From Lycocorax pyrrhopterus obiensis (taxonomy: Eukaryota; Chordata; Aves; Passeriformes; Paradisaeidae): 64,000 bases of DNA. The translations under genes and the position numbers were made by a program. Location of the stretch: NCBI GenBank assembly GCA_014706295.1, contig JACSVZ010000013.1, forward strand, positions 647,231-711,230. Reading direction: 5' to 3'. Under the pieces are notes generated by a model. That model had not been told where the DNA came from. It did no database searches and worked only from the letters and a program-made list of their open reading frames with translations. This document shows, in pieces, positions 1-10,680 of the stretch (its first letter is position 1; each line of letters starts with the position of its first letter).

Positions 1-682
1 TCCTTAATCCCCACTGCCCGGTGCCACCCCAGGCAGGCAGAATTCCCGAGGGTTTGGTGTTTCTGGGAGCAGCAGAGGGCAGGGGGCTGGGAAGGTGCAT
101 TCACTCCGCCTGTCCCAGCCCCCGTCCTCTGAGCAGAGAGCAGTGACCGGGAGAGCGCAGGACTGGCACACGCGGGGGGCTGCAGCCAGAGCAGGGCCAG
201 GCATGGATTTTTGGTCTGGTTTGGCTGCTGGCAGACAGAGTTTTGGGGTTCTGCTTGTTTCAGAACATCGGCTCATCTCCCCTTTCCACATAACTCCTTT
301 TGTCCAGCCCTTGCAGAAGCCGCCTGTGCGGATCTGGGATTTCTGTCCCGCTCAGGACGGAGCAGTCTCCCTCTGCAGGAAACCGTGACATTTGCATCTT
401 TCACTGATAAATGGTGTTACGTCCTGGGGAGGAACAAGCTGGTTTCTTAAGACTGAGATTTTTAAACCCCATTAAATCTTTTTAGTCAGCAGTCTCCCTT
501 CCTGGAGCAATTCCTCCGCCCTGCTCAGCGCTCGCTGCCCTCAGGGATCGTTCTGTGCCAGTGCCTCCGCACTGACCTCCCGGTCTGGGTGTGCACCCTT
601 CTGGCCTGGCAGGGGCAGCACAGCTTAAATCCCCGAGGGAAGGTGGAATTGGGGCAGCAGCACCTTTGCACTGTGGGCATTT

Positions 683-905
683 GGGGCTGGGGGAGCTGCT
701 GTGGGGACACCCCGGGCCGGGGGAGCGGCTGTGGGGACACCCGGGCTGGGGGAGTGCTGCTGTGGGGACACCCCGGGCTGGGCTGTGCGGCTGTGGGGAC
801 ATCCCGGGCTGGGAGTGCTGCTGTGGGGACACCCCGGGCCGGGGGAGCGGCTGTGGGGACACCCCGGGCTGGGGGAGCGGCTGTGGGGACACCCCGGGCG
901 GGGGT
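683..905. repeat. G-rich 30-bp minisatellite, 7 units
   Basis: The core ctgtggggac starts at 699, 729, 760, 791, 821, 851 and 881, giving a period of 30-31 bp. Each unit also has a CCCGGG centre and a run of four to five G. The array keeps several false reading frames open on both strands. Confidence 0.95.
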
Positions 906-1104
906 GTGAGGGCAGCCGCGCTGGGCCAGCACCGCTCCCAGCCCGGCCACCAGGCCGCGGCTCCCTGCGGGACTGAGCGGTTCTGGAAACGAAATCCAAA
1001 CCTGGCAGGATAACGAGCAGCTGTGCCGGTTTCTGTGCAGAATTCCAGGCTTTGAGCTACAGCAGATGTGGGAAAGCGAATTTTGAACACAAAAGCAAAA
1101 GGAT

Positions 1105-1372
1105 CAATAAAGGAAATGGCTTTAAGCTGAAGGAAGGCAGGGTTAGACTGGAGATTAGGGACAAATCCTTCCCTGTGAGCATGGTGGGGCCCTGGCACAG
1201 GGTGCCCAGAGCAGCTGTGGCTGCCCCTGGATCCCTGGCAGTGCCCAAGGCCAGGCTGGACATTGGGGCTGGGAGCAGCCTGGGACAGTGGGAGGTGTCC
1301 CTGCCATGGCAGGGGTGACACTGGATGGGCTTTGAGGTCCCTCTCAACCCAAACCATTCCAGGATTCTGAGA
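1105..1372 (+). mobile_element. CR1 LINE fragment, type A, 3' end
   Basis: A 5'-truncated copy of the 3' UTR region of CR1, an avian non-LTR retrotransposon whose copies are mostly short 3' fragments ending in ATTCTRTG-like sequence. Visible landmarks are ccctggcacagggtgcccagagcag, the palindrome CCCTGCCATGGCAGGG (1299-1314) and the terminal aaaccattccaggattctgag. Confidence 0.9.
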
Positions 1373-1559
1373 TTTTTCTCCTTTCAAGCACTGCCCAAAT
1401 GCCTTCCAGCTGTAGCCCCAGGGAGGGGTCCCAGGCTCTTTGGGTACAGCAAATGTCCCACATTCCTGGGATTTATGGAGACGGGAAGGCTCGGGGTGCA
1501 TTCCCAGGCAGTGTCCTTCAGGGCAGCCAGGTGAGATCCAAGCCCCGGGCGCACCACTG

Positions 1560-2260
1560 GAGGCTCCTGGAGCAGAGCCCCTGTGCAGTTTTAATTAAGC
1601 AACTGGAAGAACTGTTTTTTACAAAGATTAATGGATCTCTGTTTTAATTATGGGGGAATAATAGACTAGAGAGCTGGGAAAGTGGGAGGCATTAAAAAAG
1701 GAGGATTAAAAACTTGAGGGAAGCTGGGTGAGACTATATTTTTCTGTACTTACAAATTACAGAAGATCATCCCCATTAATAATGATTGGAAAAATAATAA
1801 AGTTCCCTCAGCCGTGTATGACAGTTAACATTAAAATCTATTTTTTATGCTTGTTGTGTAGGGAATTTCTGATTACAATCATCAGTTAAAAAAGAAATTG
1901 TGCTTTTTTGCAATCTTCCAAATTTAAATATAGAAGAACTTTCTTCTGAGTTCAGCTATGGTTTCATCAATAGTTTTCCAAGCCATGCAAAGGTAAAAAG
2001 AGCAAAAGTCACTTTTATTTAATGACTGTTATGCTTCCTTTAGTTGTGCTGCATTGTTGTTATTAATTGCTACAAATAATTGGTTCTATGCATAGATTTT
2101 AAAAATTACATTGCAGGAAATGCTGCTGTGATGTGCAGGGAGTTTAATATGAATGGGATTTTGGGGAAGACAGTGAAGGGAAAAGTGAGAGAAGGCCACT
2201 GATATTTGCAGTTTTTACTGTCAGCCATCCTTTCAGTGAATGATTTCCTGGACATTGCTG
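1560..2260. promoter_or_regulatory. AT-rich repeat-free island, candidate conserved element (intron 1)
   Basis: The stretch changes abruptly from the GC-rich repeats around it to AT-rich unique sequence with several TTAATTA-type cores (for example near 1592). It has no CR1 and no tandem repeat. A regulatory role is only inferred from this contrast. Confidence 0.25.
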
Positions 2261-2391
2261 TAGGAAGCGCTTCACTGTTGTTTGTCAGAGGTCATCGTGC
2301 TCTGCTGGGATCCCTGCCATGCCCTGGGGCAGGAGAGGCACAGGCTCAGCGCTGGTCCCTCAGCCCCGCAGGTGCTGGCTGGAGCAGGGAT

Positions 2392-2600
2392 GGCTCTGGG
2401 TCATCGTTCCCAGCTCTGGGTCATCGTTCCCGGCTCTGGGTCATCGTTCCCGGCTCTGGGTCATCGTTCCCAGCTCTGGGTCACTGTTCCCAGCTCTGGG
2501 TCATCGTTCCCGGCTCTGGGTCATCGTTCCCAGCTCTGGGTCACTGTTCCCAGCTCTGGGTCATTATTCCCGGCTCTGGGTCCGTGTCCCCGGCTCTGGT
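2392..2600. repeat. 20-bp minisatellite, about 10 units
   Basis: The unit is tcatcgttcccagctctggg with point variants (cat/cact, cag/cgg). Each unit contains arms CCCAG and CTGGG separated by two bases, or the CCCGG variant. Because 20 is not a multiple of 3, all three + frames read repetitive peptide. Confidence 0.95.
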
Positions 2601-2878
2601 GGCACTGCCAGCCGCAGCAGGCCAGGAAGAGTTGGGCTCTTGGCCCGAGGCTCAGCCTTCTCCTGGGCATTGCAGGGGAAGCTCCCAGCTCCTCACGGCT
2701 TCCCAGGAAATCCAGACTGCCCTGCTCACGTCTCAGGCTGGCTCAGATCTTGTGTTGGAGCTTCCGGAGGGGTTTGGGAGATTTCACGGGCAAATCGTCC
2801 CAGAGCCAACCCAAATTTTGGAACACATTTAGCTCGGCTCCCCCGCTGCAGCCTTAAGAAATATCCTTAGTGGGAAGG

Positions 2879-3099
2879 AACTCACAGGGATCATTGATCC
2901 TGCCCTGCACAGACACCCCAACACCCCACCCTGGGCATCCCTGGCAGCGCTGTCCAAACGCTCCTGGAGCTCTGGCAGCCTCGGGGCCGTGCCCATTCCC
3001 TGGGGAGCCTGGGCAGTGCCCAGCACCTCTGGGGGAAGAACCTGTCCCTGATCTCCAGCCTGACCCTCCCTGACACAGCTCCAGCCGTTCCTGTGGTAC
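2879..3099 (-). mobile_element. CR1 LINE fragment, type B, antisense
   Basis: It reads ggatcattgatcctgccctgcacagacacccc, then ggcatccctggcagcgctgtcc. It closely matches the longer antisense copy at 48228-48482, and the reverse complement matches the + copy at 22080-22347. Confidence 0.85.
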
Positions 3100-3895
3100 A
3101 ATAAAGCCATGCAGAGTTATCCCTCCTCATCAGCAGCTTCAGAATTGACATTAACCCCTGTTCCCAGTCCCAGTGGAGCTGTGCACCCGGGCATGGCCCC
3201 GTGAGCAAGGCAGGGGGACAGCAGAGCCTGGGCACGAGGGGCTGGCATGGCACAGAGTCCTGGGCACTGCTCAGAGCCCGTGGGATTGTTGGTGTTTTTA
3301 TTGATCCCAGTGTTATTCTTGGCAAATGTTCATCCACATGCAGTTGGTTGGCTGTGGCACACAATCCATACATGGAAGGGCTGCTCTTCCTTAGGAAACT
3401 GTAAATGTACGGGGGGAAAGGCCAAGCCTTCCTTTAAACAGTAAAAAATCCTGGTTTTTTCCTCATTTCTGTTCCCCTGCAAAAATGCAGCGCAGCCTCT
3501 GATGGCCAGAGACTCACATGGGGGAAAGACACTCTGAGTGTCCAGGAGAGTTTCAGGCAATAACTGTGACTCCAGAACTGAGAAGTCAATTGCAAACAGA
3601 AAGGGATTAAATTTGTTAGATTAGAAAACATTTCTGAGATGAATCATTTGATTGCTGCTTCCATGAGGTAAATATGCACTTTATCCATCACATCCCACGT
3701 GGGTGGTGGGAAAATACAGGATATTGGCTGCTGCTGGATCTGAAAACCACCCTGGGCAACGGGCTTCGGGCAAGTTGTGCAGCAGTTCCAAAGCAGTTCT
3801 CTCCCACAGGGCTCGGGAGAGGGGGAGAGGGGAGAGCTTTGGGTGGTGAAGGAGCTTTGGGTGGTGAAGGAGCTTGTCTGGGGGGCATCCCAGGA

Positions 3896-3982
3896 TGGGT
3901 GGGGTTGGGAGGAACCTCAAAGCCCATCTCATCCCCCCCTCTCATCCTGGAGGCCTTTTCCAACCTCAACGATTCTGTGAAT
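3896..3982. mobile_element. Composite of two opposed CR1 3' ends
   Basis: An antisense 3' end (gggttgggaggaacctcaaagcc) lies directly before a sense 3' end (ggaggccttttccaacctcaacgattctgtga). Upstream (3839-3878) is a 20-bp duplication, gctttgggtggtgaaggagc. Confidence 0.7.
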
Positions 3983-4237
3983 TTTTTTTAAGGAAAGCTG
4001 ATTTTTTTCTGGCAAGCCACGCAGGGAACAGGGAGTAGGTGAGGTGGTGCTGGGTTTGTGTGCTGTGAGAGGAGGACGAGGTTGTTTTTTCTCTTGTGGG
4101 AAGAATTCACAGTGCTGACGCTTCCTTCCAAGGTTTGGATGTATGAGTGTGAATAACCAGTGTGAGAGTTTAATTAATTAACTGGTAAGTGCTCACTGAA
4201 ACTACAGGCTACCTGCAAAACTGCTGATTTATAATTC

Positions 4238-4333
4238 ATGGAATCCCAGACCAGTTTGGGTTGGGAGGGATCTTAAATCTCATCTTGTTCCACCCCAGCC
4301 ACGGGCAGGGACAGCTCCCTCAGCCCAGGCTGC
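4238..4333 (-). mobile_element. CR1 LINE fragment, type A, antisense
   Basis: It begins catggaatcccagaccagtttgggttgggagg, the reversed CR1 tail, and continues to cagcccaggctgctc. The palindrome is decayed in this copy (ccagccacgggcaggg). Confidence 0.85.
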
Positions 4334-5408
4334 TCAGGTTTCCTGTAATGGACCGGATCCAGCTGCTGCAGAAATACAGTGGCAAAGAAACACGTGGTAG
4401 AAAAACCTCTGTGAATCGGAGCTTTCTCTGCCTCTCCCACCCTGCTGTTCATTAGAATCAAGTTCAAAACGTTCACAGGACTTTGAAAGCAGCTCCTTGC
4501 CTTCCCTGGGTGGGACCAGACCCTACAGAACTCCTCCTGCAGGGATCCCAACCTCAAAGTGCCACTTCCTGGTGACATCCCAATTCTCTGCTCTATAAAT
4601 GGTGATTTTTCATCCCACATTGCAGCTTCTCTCAGAACGCTTTCAGATTTAATGCTGAGATCATTAATTAAATGAATGGTTATTCTCATGCTTTGTTTCT
4701 GAACCATTTCAGCCTGATGTTTCCAGTTTCTTATTCCTGAATGGAATGTCATTTTCCCCTTAAACAATACTGCCAGATGCTTAAGCCACCAAATCACCAT
4801 TTTTTCCCCTCCAGTTTCTATGGTTGTGCTATTTTAATGTTTCATCAAAGGGATGAGCTCTATTGCATTCCCTTCTTCTCTTGAATTTCCTTCATGTAGA
4901 AAGCTCTTTATCAAATAAAAATGTCCCATTAGTCTGTTGCACTTTGTATTATCTTCCTTATTACCTTCCTTCAGCTTTTAAAGTTGTTTCAAAGCCTTAA
5001 ATTCCAAGGTGGGCATGGGGGTGAGTCTAAAATTTGCCTAATTCATTCTCCACATTTCCTGAAAAGTAGTTAATTTATGGAGAGAAATGCAGATTTCCCA
5101 GTGCCACAGCATCCCTTCCCGATGGCTCCTGGATTTGCAGTTTCCTGCTCTCAAACCTGAATCCATCGAGGTTTTTCCCTGCCCATTATTCCGTGGGCTG
5201 CTCTGCCTTTTCCCACATGCTGGATGTGGAAAACTGGAGCACAGTGGTGTTGAGCCAGGGTTAAACATCCTCCAGCCCCTCAGACAGGCTCAGGCTCCCC
5301 CATCAGCTCGTGGATAAAGCTGCTCCTGCCTGTTCTCCCTGTCCTGGGATCCCCTCACTTCCAGCCCCTGAGAGGAACTCCCTTGTCTCTCCTGGACACC
5401 TCTGGGAT

Positions 5409-5500
5409 TGGATGGGATGGAAGGGGATGGGATGGGCTTTAAGGTCCCTTCCCACCCAAACCATTGGGAGATTCTGGGGTTCTGTGAACCCTCTGAAAAA
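5409..5500 (+). mobile_element. CR1 LINE 3' tail
   Basis: The segment gatgggctttaaggtcccttcccacccaaacc, followed by gattctggggttctgtgaa, is the terminal part of a type A copy. A few GGGAT-like units precede it. Confidence 0.75.
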
Positions 5501-5934
5501 AAAATTGGTTTGTATTCTCTGATGCCTGGATAGTTTTTCCTGGGAAATGCCTCTTGGTTCCTGACCCCAGCAGCAGAAGGTGATTGTGCCTCAGGAACAG
5601 GGCAGGAGTTCTCCATGGAGCACATGTGGCTGCTGATCCTCAGGGCTGAGGCTGCAGGAGAAAGTCAGGAATAACTGAGGCTTTCCTCCTACTGCTCCAC
5701 CAGCCTCTCCCCGCAGGAAAAGCAGGCAGGAAGAGCAGAGCAGACAGATATATCTGTGTTTATTTTGTTTGTAAGCTGGGCTTTGGGGTTTAGGATGGTT
5801 CCAAATTAACAAATGATGCCTGGTGTGAGTTCAACTCTAGTAAATCACAGGTGTGTTCAGTCTGAAAATCAACAGCAGTGAGTGGCATTTAACAGCTCCT
5901 ACATCCCCCTCCTCATGGTTTCCCTTGTCCCCAG

Positions 5935-6167
5935 GTGTTACTTGGAAGATGGAGCTTCCAAAGGGGCCTGGCTGAACCGCTCGAGCATCATCTTCGCAGG
6001 CAGTGACAAGTGGTCAGTGGATCCGCGGGTGTCCATCGCCACGGCCAACAGGAGGGAGTACAGCCTGCAGATCCAGGACGTGGACGTGACAGACGATGGG
6101 CCCTACACCTGCTCTGTGCAGACCCAGCACACCCCCAGGACCATGCAGGTGCACCTCACTGTGCAAG
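5935..6167 (+). CDS. NEGR1: NEGR1 exon 2: most of Ig domain 1
   Basis: This 233-bp exon starts after the acceptor tccccag at 5934 with the last base of an Arg codon (intron phase 2) and ends before the donor gtacgg at 6168 after one base of a Val codon (phase 1). It encodes about 77 residues, from [10 protein letters not shown] to HLTVQ. The two Ig1 disulfide cysteines are visible (C-Y-L-E and Y-T-C-S-V), as is the core Trp of G-A-W-L-N-R. The motif D-D-G-P-Y-T-C is the classical Ig F-strand signature, and N-R-S is an N-glycosylation sequon. In IgLONs the first Ig domain mediates dimerisation at the cell surface. Third codon positions are strongly G/C (62 of 77 by hand count), unlike exon 6. 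A TTCC microsatellite begins about 58 bp past the donor. No frameshift or stop interrupts the exon. Confidence 0.97.
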
Positions 6168-6225
6168 GTACGGGCTGGGACAGATCCGTGGGGATGGGAA
6201 ACTTAAACCCCCTTCAAAGATTGAT

Positions 6226-6293
6226 TTCCTTCCTTCCTTCCTTCCTTCCTTCCTTCCTTCCTTCCTTCCTTCCTTCCTTCCTTCCCTCCTTCC
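6226..6293. repeat. (TTCC)n microsatellite
   Basis: About 15 nearly perfect TTCC units lie 58 bp downstream of the exon 2 donor. In the NEGR1 transcript this is an unbroken pyrimidine tract. Likely length-polymorphic. Confidence 0.95.
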
Positions 6294-7067
6294 CACCAAG
6301 ATCCCAAAGCTGTTGATAAGAACAATCCATTTATTTCCCCCAGACAGCTCCCTGCTCTCAGCACTGCAGAGCTCTGGTGCCAGTTTTTACGTGGATTTAA
6401 TATTTATTGTATTGTTCCAGGGTGAACAATTCTTGGTTTTGATTGTCTTCCTAATAATTAATGCCCTCATGCAATGGCTAAAAAAACAAGTTGGAAATTA
6501 ATTGCATGTGTAAAATATATCAACAGGAGCTTAAAATTAATTAGGCTAACTACAAGCATATAGAGAAATAATAACTCAATAGTTAAAAATATGCATAATT
6601 ATTAAGCAATTGCATTTATATCTTCAGAAATGCAAAGTATAACCTAAGGCTTTAACTTATTAGTCTTTGGTACAATCATCATTAACATTTTCTTTTGCAT
6701 TTCTATGAGTAATAAAGCGATGAATATAAAAGAGAGGAATTGAACTGGCAATCCCTGTTAATCCGTGTGGCACACGGAAATCCCTCAGAAATAACGGGGT
6801 GAGCCACCTCCCAAACCAATTGTCCTTATCCACGGCACCTCTGGAATCCTGCAGGAATGTTGTGCTGGAGCTTGGAGCTGAGTGTATCTGTTGCAAAAGG
6901 GACTTTGTTTTATTAAAATATCACTGGGTCATTTTTATGACCTTCATGAGAGGCCTTGGGACCCACCAGCACTCGGTTTGGGGGGGTCTGCAGGGACTGT
7001 AGAAATGTTTGTGCTTCCCATGGCCAGAGAGGGGAACGGGGCTGGGAAAGGGTCAGGGTGAAGGGAC

Positions 7068-7462
7068 AGTCCTGTGGGGAGAGGCTGAGGGAACTGAGGA
7101 GGGGCTGGAGCCCCAGGAGCGGCTGAGGGAGCTGGGAAAGGGGCTCAGCCTGGAGAAAAGGAGGCTCAGGGGGGACCTTGTGGCTCTGCACAACTCCCTG
7201 ACAGGAGGGGGCAGCCAGGGGGGGTCGGGCTCTGCTCCCAGGGAACAGGGACAGGAGGAGAGGGAACGGCCTCAGGCTGGGCCAGGGGAGGCTCAGGATG
7301 GCCATCAGCAGGAATTTCTGCATGGAAAGGGTGGTCAGGCCTTGGCAGGGGCTGCCCAGGGAGGTTTGGAGTGCCCATCCCTGGAGGTGTCCAAGGAAGG
7401 GCTGGAGGTGGCACTCAGTGCTCTGGGCTGGGGACAAGGTGGGCATGGGGCAGGTCTGGGAG
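7068..7462 (+). mobile_element. CR1 LINE fragment, type C
   Basis: One of the longer copies. It runs from ctgtggggagaggctgagggaactg through cagcctggagaaaaggaggctcag and aacggcctcaggctgggccaggggagg to ggctgcccagggaggtttggag. The order matches the CR1 3' region; the last tail bases appear to be missing. Confidence 0.88.
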
Positions 7463-9351
7463 GGCTGTTGCAGCAGCCCTTCAGCACCTTTCTTTGTGCA
7501 GGGACTCTCTCACATCCATTTATATTCCAAATGGGACCAGGAGCCTGCACCTCAGGGTTGTTCTGCCTGCCCTTAGGTCACTGGTGCGAGAGGCTGGAAC
7601 ATCCTCTCCTGCTCCAGAGGGCTTGTGGGATGACACAAGGAGTTATCAGGGGACGACACAAGTAGTTTTTGTGGGGGCAGCTTTAGGTTTCCCTGTAAAA
7701 TCTTCCCCAGCTTTGTATTTGGAGATTAGAAACAACTTCTGCTTTGGGGAGAGATGAGTGAGGGCAAAGCAGTCTCTGGGCAAAGCAAAACCGTTCTGTC
7801 AAAGGACATCGAGCTTCCCTTGGCTTTGGGAATAAATGATCAGACCCGAGGAAATCACAGGAGGAAAGGAACACTGGAAAATGGTCTCAGTCCTTTCCAG
7901 TCCCTCGGCCCCACAGGCTCTGTTTCAGGAGTGGAAAACCTTCTCCTGCTGCAAACAGCGGAGCTGGAGGGGCAAGGGGGGTTTGCCTTGTGCCACAAAG
8001 GAAATGAGGGAAGGCTTAGGCCGCATCTTAAGCTCTCAAATAGCTTCAGACTCCAGACAGGAAAATTATTTGCAGTGAAGTTCCACATCAAAAGCTGTGT
8101 AAACCCAGCTCCCTCTTTTTTCCTTTCCCTTGGAGTGTGTGTGAGCCTTTCCCCACACACAGAACCAGGGGCTGTCATGTCGAACGTGCTCCTCTGTGCT
8201 TCTTGGGCTGACAGGTTCTGAGTGTGTTCACAGGAGTAAATAAATACATTTTAATGGGTTAAAGATGCCTTAATTCCCACGAGTAGGACAGACACAGGGA
8301 ACAGGATCGATTCCCAAGGGAAGCAGCAGCCTCTGCCCCCTGTCCCACACAGGGAACGCCCAGGCCCAGGGGGTTTGGCCCCTGCCCATCAGGAATCTCT
8401 GGCACAGCTGGAGGTTGAGTTTCAGGCTCCCAAATCCCTGTTCAATCCCTGTGCAAAGCCAGCACAGCACCTTAAGGACACTGCCAAGCCAAGTCCTGGT
8501 CAATGTTCCTTATTGCAGTTACTCCTTTTTATAGCAGGGAAATTAACTGAGATATTTGTGAAAAAAGAAAGTAGAACTTGTGTCTGTAGCCCACATTTAC
8601 ATCTGTGAAGGAAAAACCACATGGAAGAGAGGAAGATAATCCAGTTAACTTAATTTCAGTGACCTTATTAAAAAGAAGTGAGAATTATGAAATAATTAAT
8701 TAAAAGTTTCGATGGCAGCAGTTTGTAATCAACTCAATCTACCTCAGTGCCAGATGCTGGATCTGCAAAGTCATGAGCTGCAGATGATTTAAACATCAGA
8801 TGTTTGTCACAGCAAAGTAAAAACCCAGATTTCCTCTTGCCACACTCTGTTGCTCATAATTTTTCTACAAAAGGTTGCGCTTTCTGCCATTTCTAATCTG
8901 ACATTTACTCTACCAAAGTCGAAATTGCCTCCTCCAAGCTGTTTTCCTTTCAGTTGCAAAAGTCTGCAGCCACGTTTGCTAACGTCCTTGGGAAGGAGTC
9001 GGGGCTGGGGGACAGCGCCGGTGTCCAGATCCCTCGGGGGGGATGTGACAGGGATGCTCCCTCACCCTGGGGCACAGCGGGGTCAGGGGCTGAGTTTGGG
9101 ACAGCAGGGACATGGGATGGGGCAGGGGGCTCAAAGGGACCCCCACCCCGAGGGAGGGCTGCCCCAAGAGAGGGTGAAGCAGGGGGATAAAGAACCTCTG
9201 AAGGAGATTGTTCCCTTTAGCTCCGTGAGGTGAGGGGTTGGGAGAGGTTTGTTGTGCTTCGTTAATGCCCTCGGTGTGGATGCAGGGAGGAAGAACAAAC
9301 ACCAGCTAAGGGAGAGCATTTCTGCAGGACTGTCCCAGAGCCACAGCCTGG

Positions 9352-9632
9352 GCTCAGCTGGGAGGGACCAGTGCCACCCCTGCCATGGCAGGGACACCTT
9401 CCACTGTCCCAGGCTGCTCCAAGCCCCAGTGTCCAGCCTGGCCTTGGACACTGCCAGGGATCCAGGGGCAGCCACAGCTGCTCTGGGAATTGCATTCCAG
9501 GGCCCCACCACCCCCACAGGGAAGGATTTCTCCCCAATATCCCATCCATCCCTGCCCTCTGGCAGTGGGAAGCCATTCCCTGTGTCCTGTCCCTCCAGGC
9601 CCTTGTCCCAGTTCCCATCCTGCTGTGGATGG
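9352..9632 (-). mobile_element. CR1 LINE fragment, type A, antisense
   Basis: It contains the intact palindrome (9378-9393), ccagcctggccttggacactgcc, cagccacagctgctctggg and, on the distal side, ccctgtgtcctgtccctccagg. The extreme 3' tail is absent. Confidence 0.88.
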
Positions 9633-9652
9633 GCTGTGCAGGGGGCATGGCC

Positions 9653-9788
9653 GGGGTTTGGGATGATGGTTCCCATGGGATTTAGCAGGGCAGGGTGACC
9701 GTGGCACTGGCAGTGAGGCTGGGGTTTGGGGTGATGGTTCCCATGGGATTCAGCAGGGCAGGGTGACCGTGGCACTGGCAGTGAGGCC
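9653..9788. repeat. 68-bp tandem duplication
   Basis: Two adjacent copies start ggggtttggg at 9653 and 9721. They differ at only a few positions, so the duplication looks recent. It abuts the antisense CR1 at 9352-9632. Confidence 0.9.
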
Positions 9789-10299
9789 TGTGCCTGTGGT
9801 GTCCCCAGGGACAGGCCTGGGGCTCTGTGTCCCCGTGTCCCTCAGTGTGCACCAGGAGTGTGGAGATGCTGCTGGTGGCACGGCACCGGGATCCTCTGGC
9901 ACATCTGGGTCAGGGGGTTTTGGGGCTGTGTTTGGGTGTTGTGGGTGCACAGCTGGCACAGGCTTTGGGCCTTCAGGTGTACGTCCCAGGTCCCAGCCCT
10001 GCGCCACCCCTGTCCCCAAGTCCCCCCAGTGTCTGCTGCCGTTCCTTGTCCTCTCTGCCTTCCCCATCCCACAGCAGCCCAGTTCCTGGTTCCCGAAGTC
10101 CCAAATGCCCAAACCAGGGAATCAGGGACATGAACTCTTGCTCCCATCAGTTACTTGACATTTTTATTTTAATCTAGCCCACGCTGGGCAGGTTTGGGAC
10201 CCCCCGGGACAGCCCCGTGTGTGGGTCCCAGCCCTTGCTCCTGTGCTGCCCTCCCAGCACCATCCCATTCCTGGAAGAATCTGCTCCTGACACGGGAGC

Positions 10300-10680
10300 T
10301 GTAAATAATTCAGTTATCCATGGAAAAGCCATTTATAGATTCAGTCAGGAACCACAACCTCGGGTTTTTATTTAAACATGTATAATGTTCCCAAAGTAAT
10401 ACTCTAGGCCCTTTTTCTGTTTAATAAACCCCCTTAATGTCCCCTAAATATTAATGTATTGATTTAGTCTTTGCAATGTTTGCAAAGTCTAATTTGTTTC
10501 CTCAGCCAGGCCAAGAGGGACTTGCATTTGAAGCTAACGAGATAAATCTTCCCCAAATTTATTTAAAGTGGGACAAAATAAATATGCAGAAGACTTTAAA
10601 ATCATCTAACAACCACTTCCCAGCTAAAACTGACAATCCATTACTCTTTTAAATTGCCAGCACTCGAGCAGGGTGTCAGT
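10300..10680. promoter_or_regulatory. AT-rich repeat-free island, candidate conserved element (intron 2)
   Basis: Unique AT-rich sequence containing the inverted motif TTTGCAATGTTTGCAAAG (10470-10487) and several homeobox-like ATTA cores. It stands out in a repeat-dense intron. No functional evidence is visible. Confidence 0.3.

Larger units (their letters stand above)
1..5934 (+). other. NEGR1: NEGR1 intron 1, 3' end
   Basis: This stretch precedes exon 2 and contains no recognisable exon 1. It holds a G-rich 30-bp minisatellite (683-905), a 20-bp minisatellite (2392-2600), CR1 fragments at about 1105, 2879, 3896, 4238 and 5409, and an AT-rich island at 1560-2260. The segments 1-680, 3100-3895, 4340-5400 and 5500-5934 show nothing I can name. 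Assignment to intron 1 is inferred from the phase-2 acceptor of exon 2. Confidence 0.85.

Noticed and set aside
482..1501. 339-codon minus-strand open frame with Pro/Ser repeats
   Set aside because: It reads through the 30-bp G-rich minisatellite and an antisense CR1. Several overlapping frames on both strands are open for the same reason.
2206..2870. Three overlapping + strand open frames of 183-208 codons
   Set aside because: All come from the stop-free 20-bp minisatellite. The repeated peptide (S-G-S-S-F-P-A-L-G-H) is an artefact of the DNA repeat.
6501..6509. TGCATG (RBFOX-type) motif downstream of exon 2
   Set aside because: A single copy more than 300 bp from the donor, with no second copy near other exons. 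It is expected by chance at this frequency.
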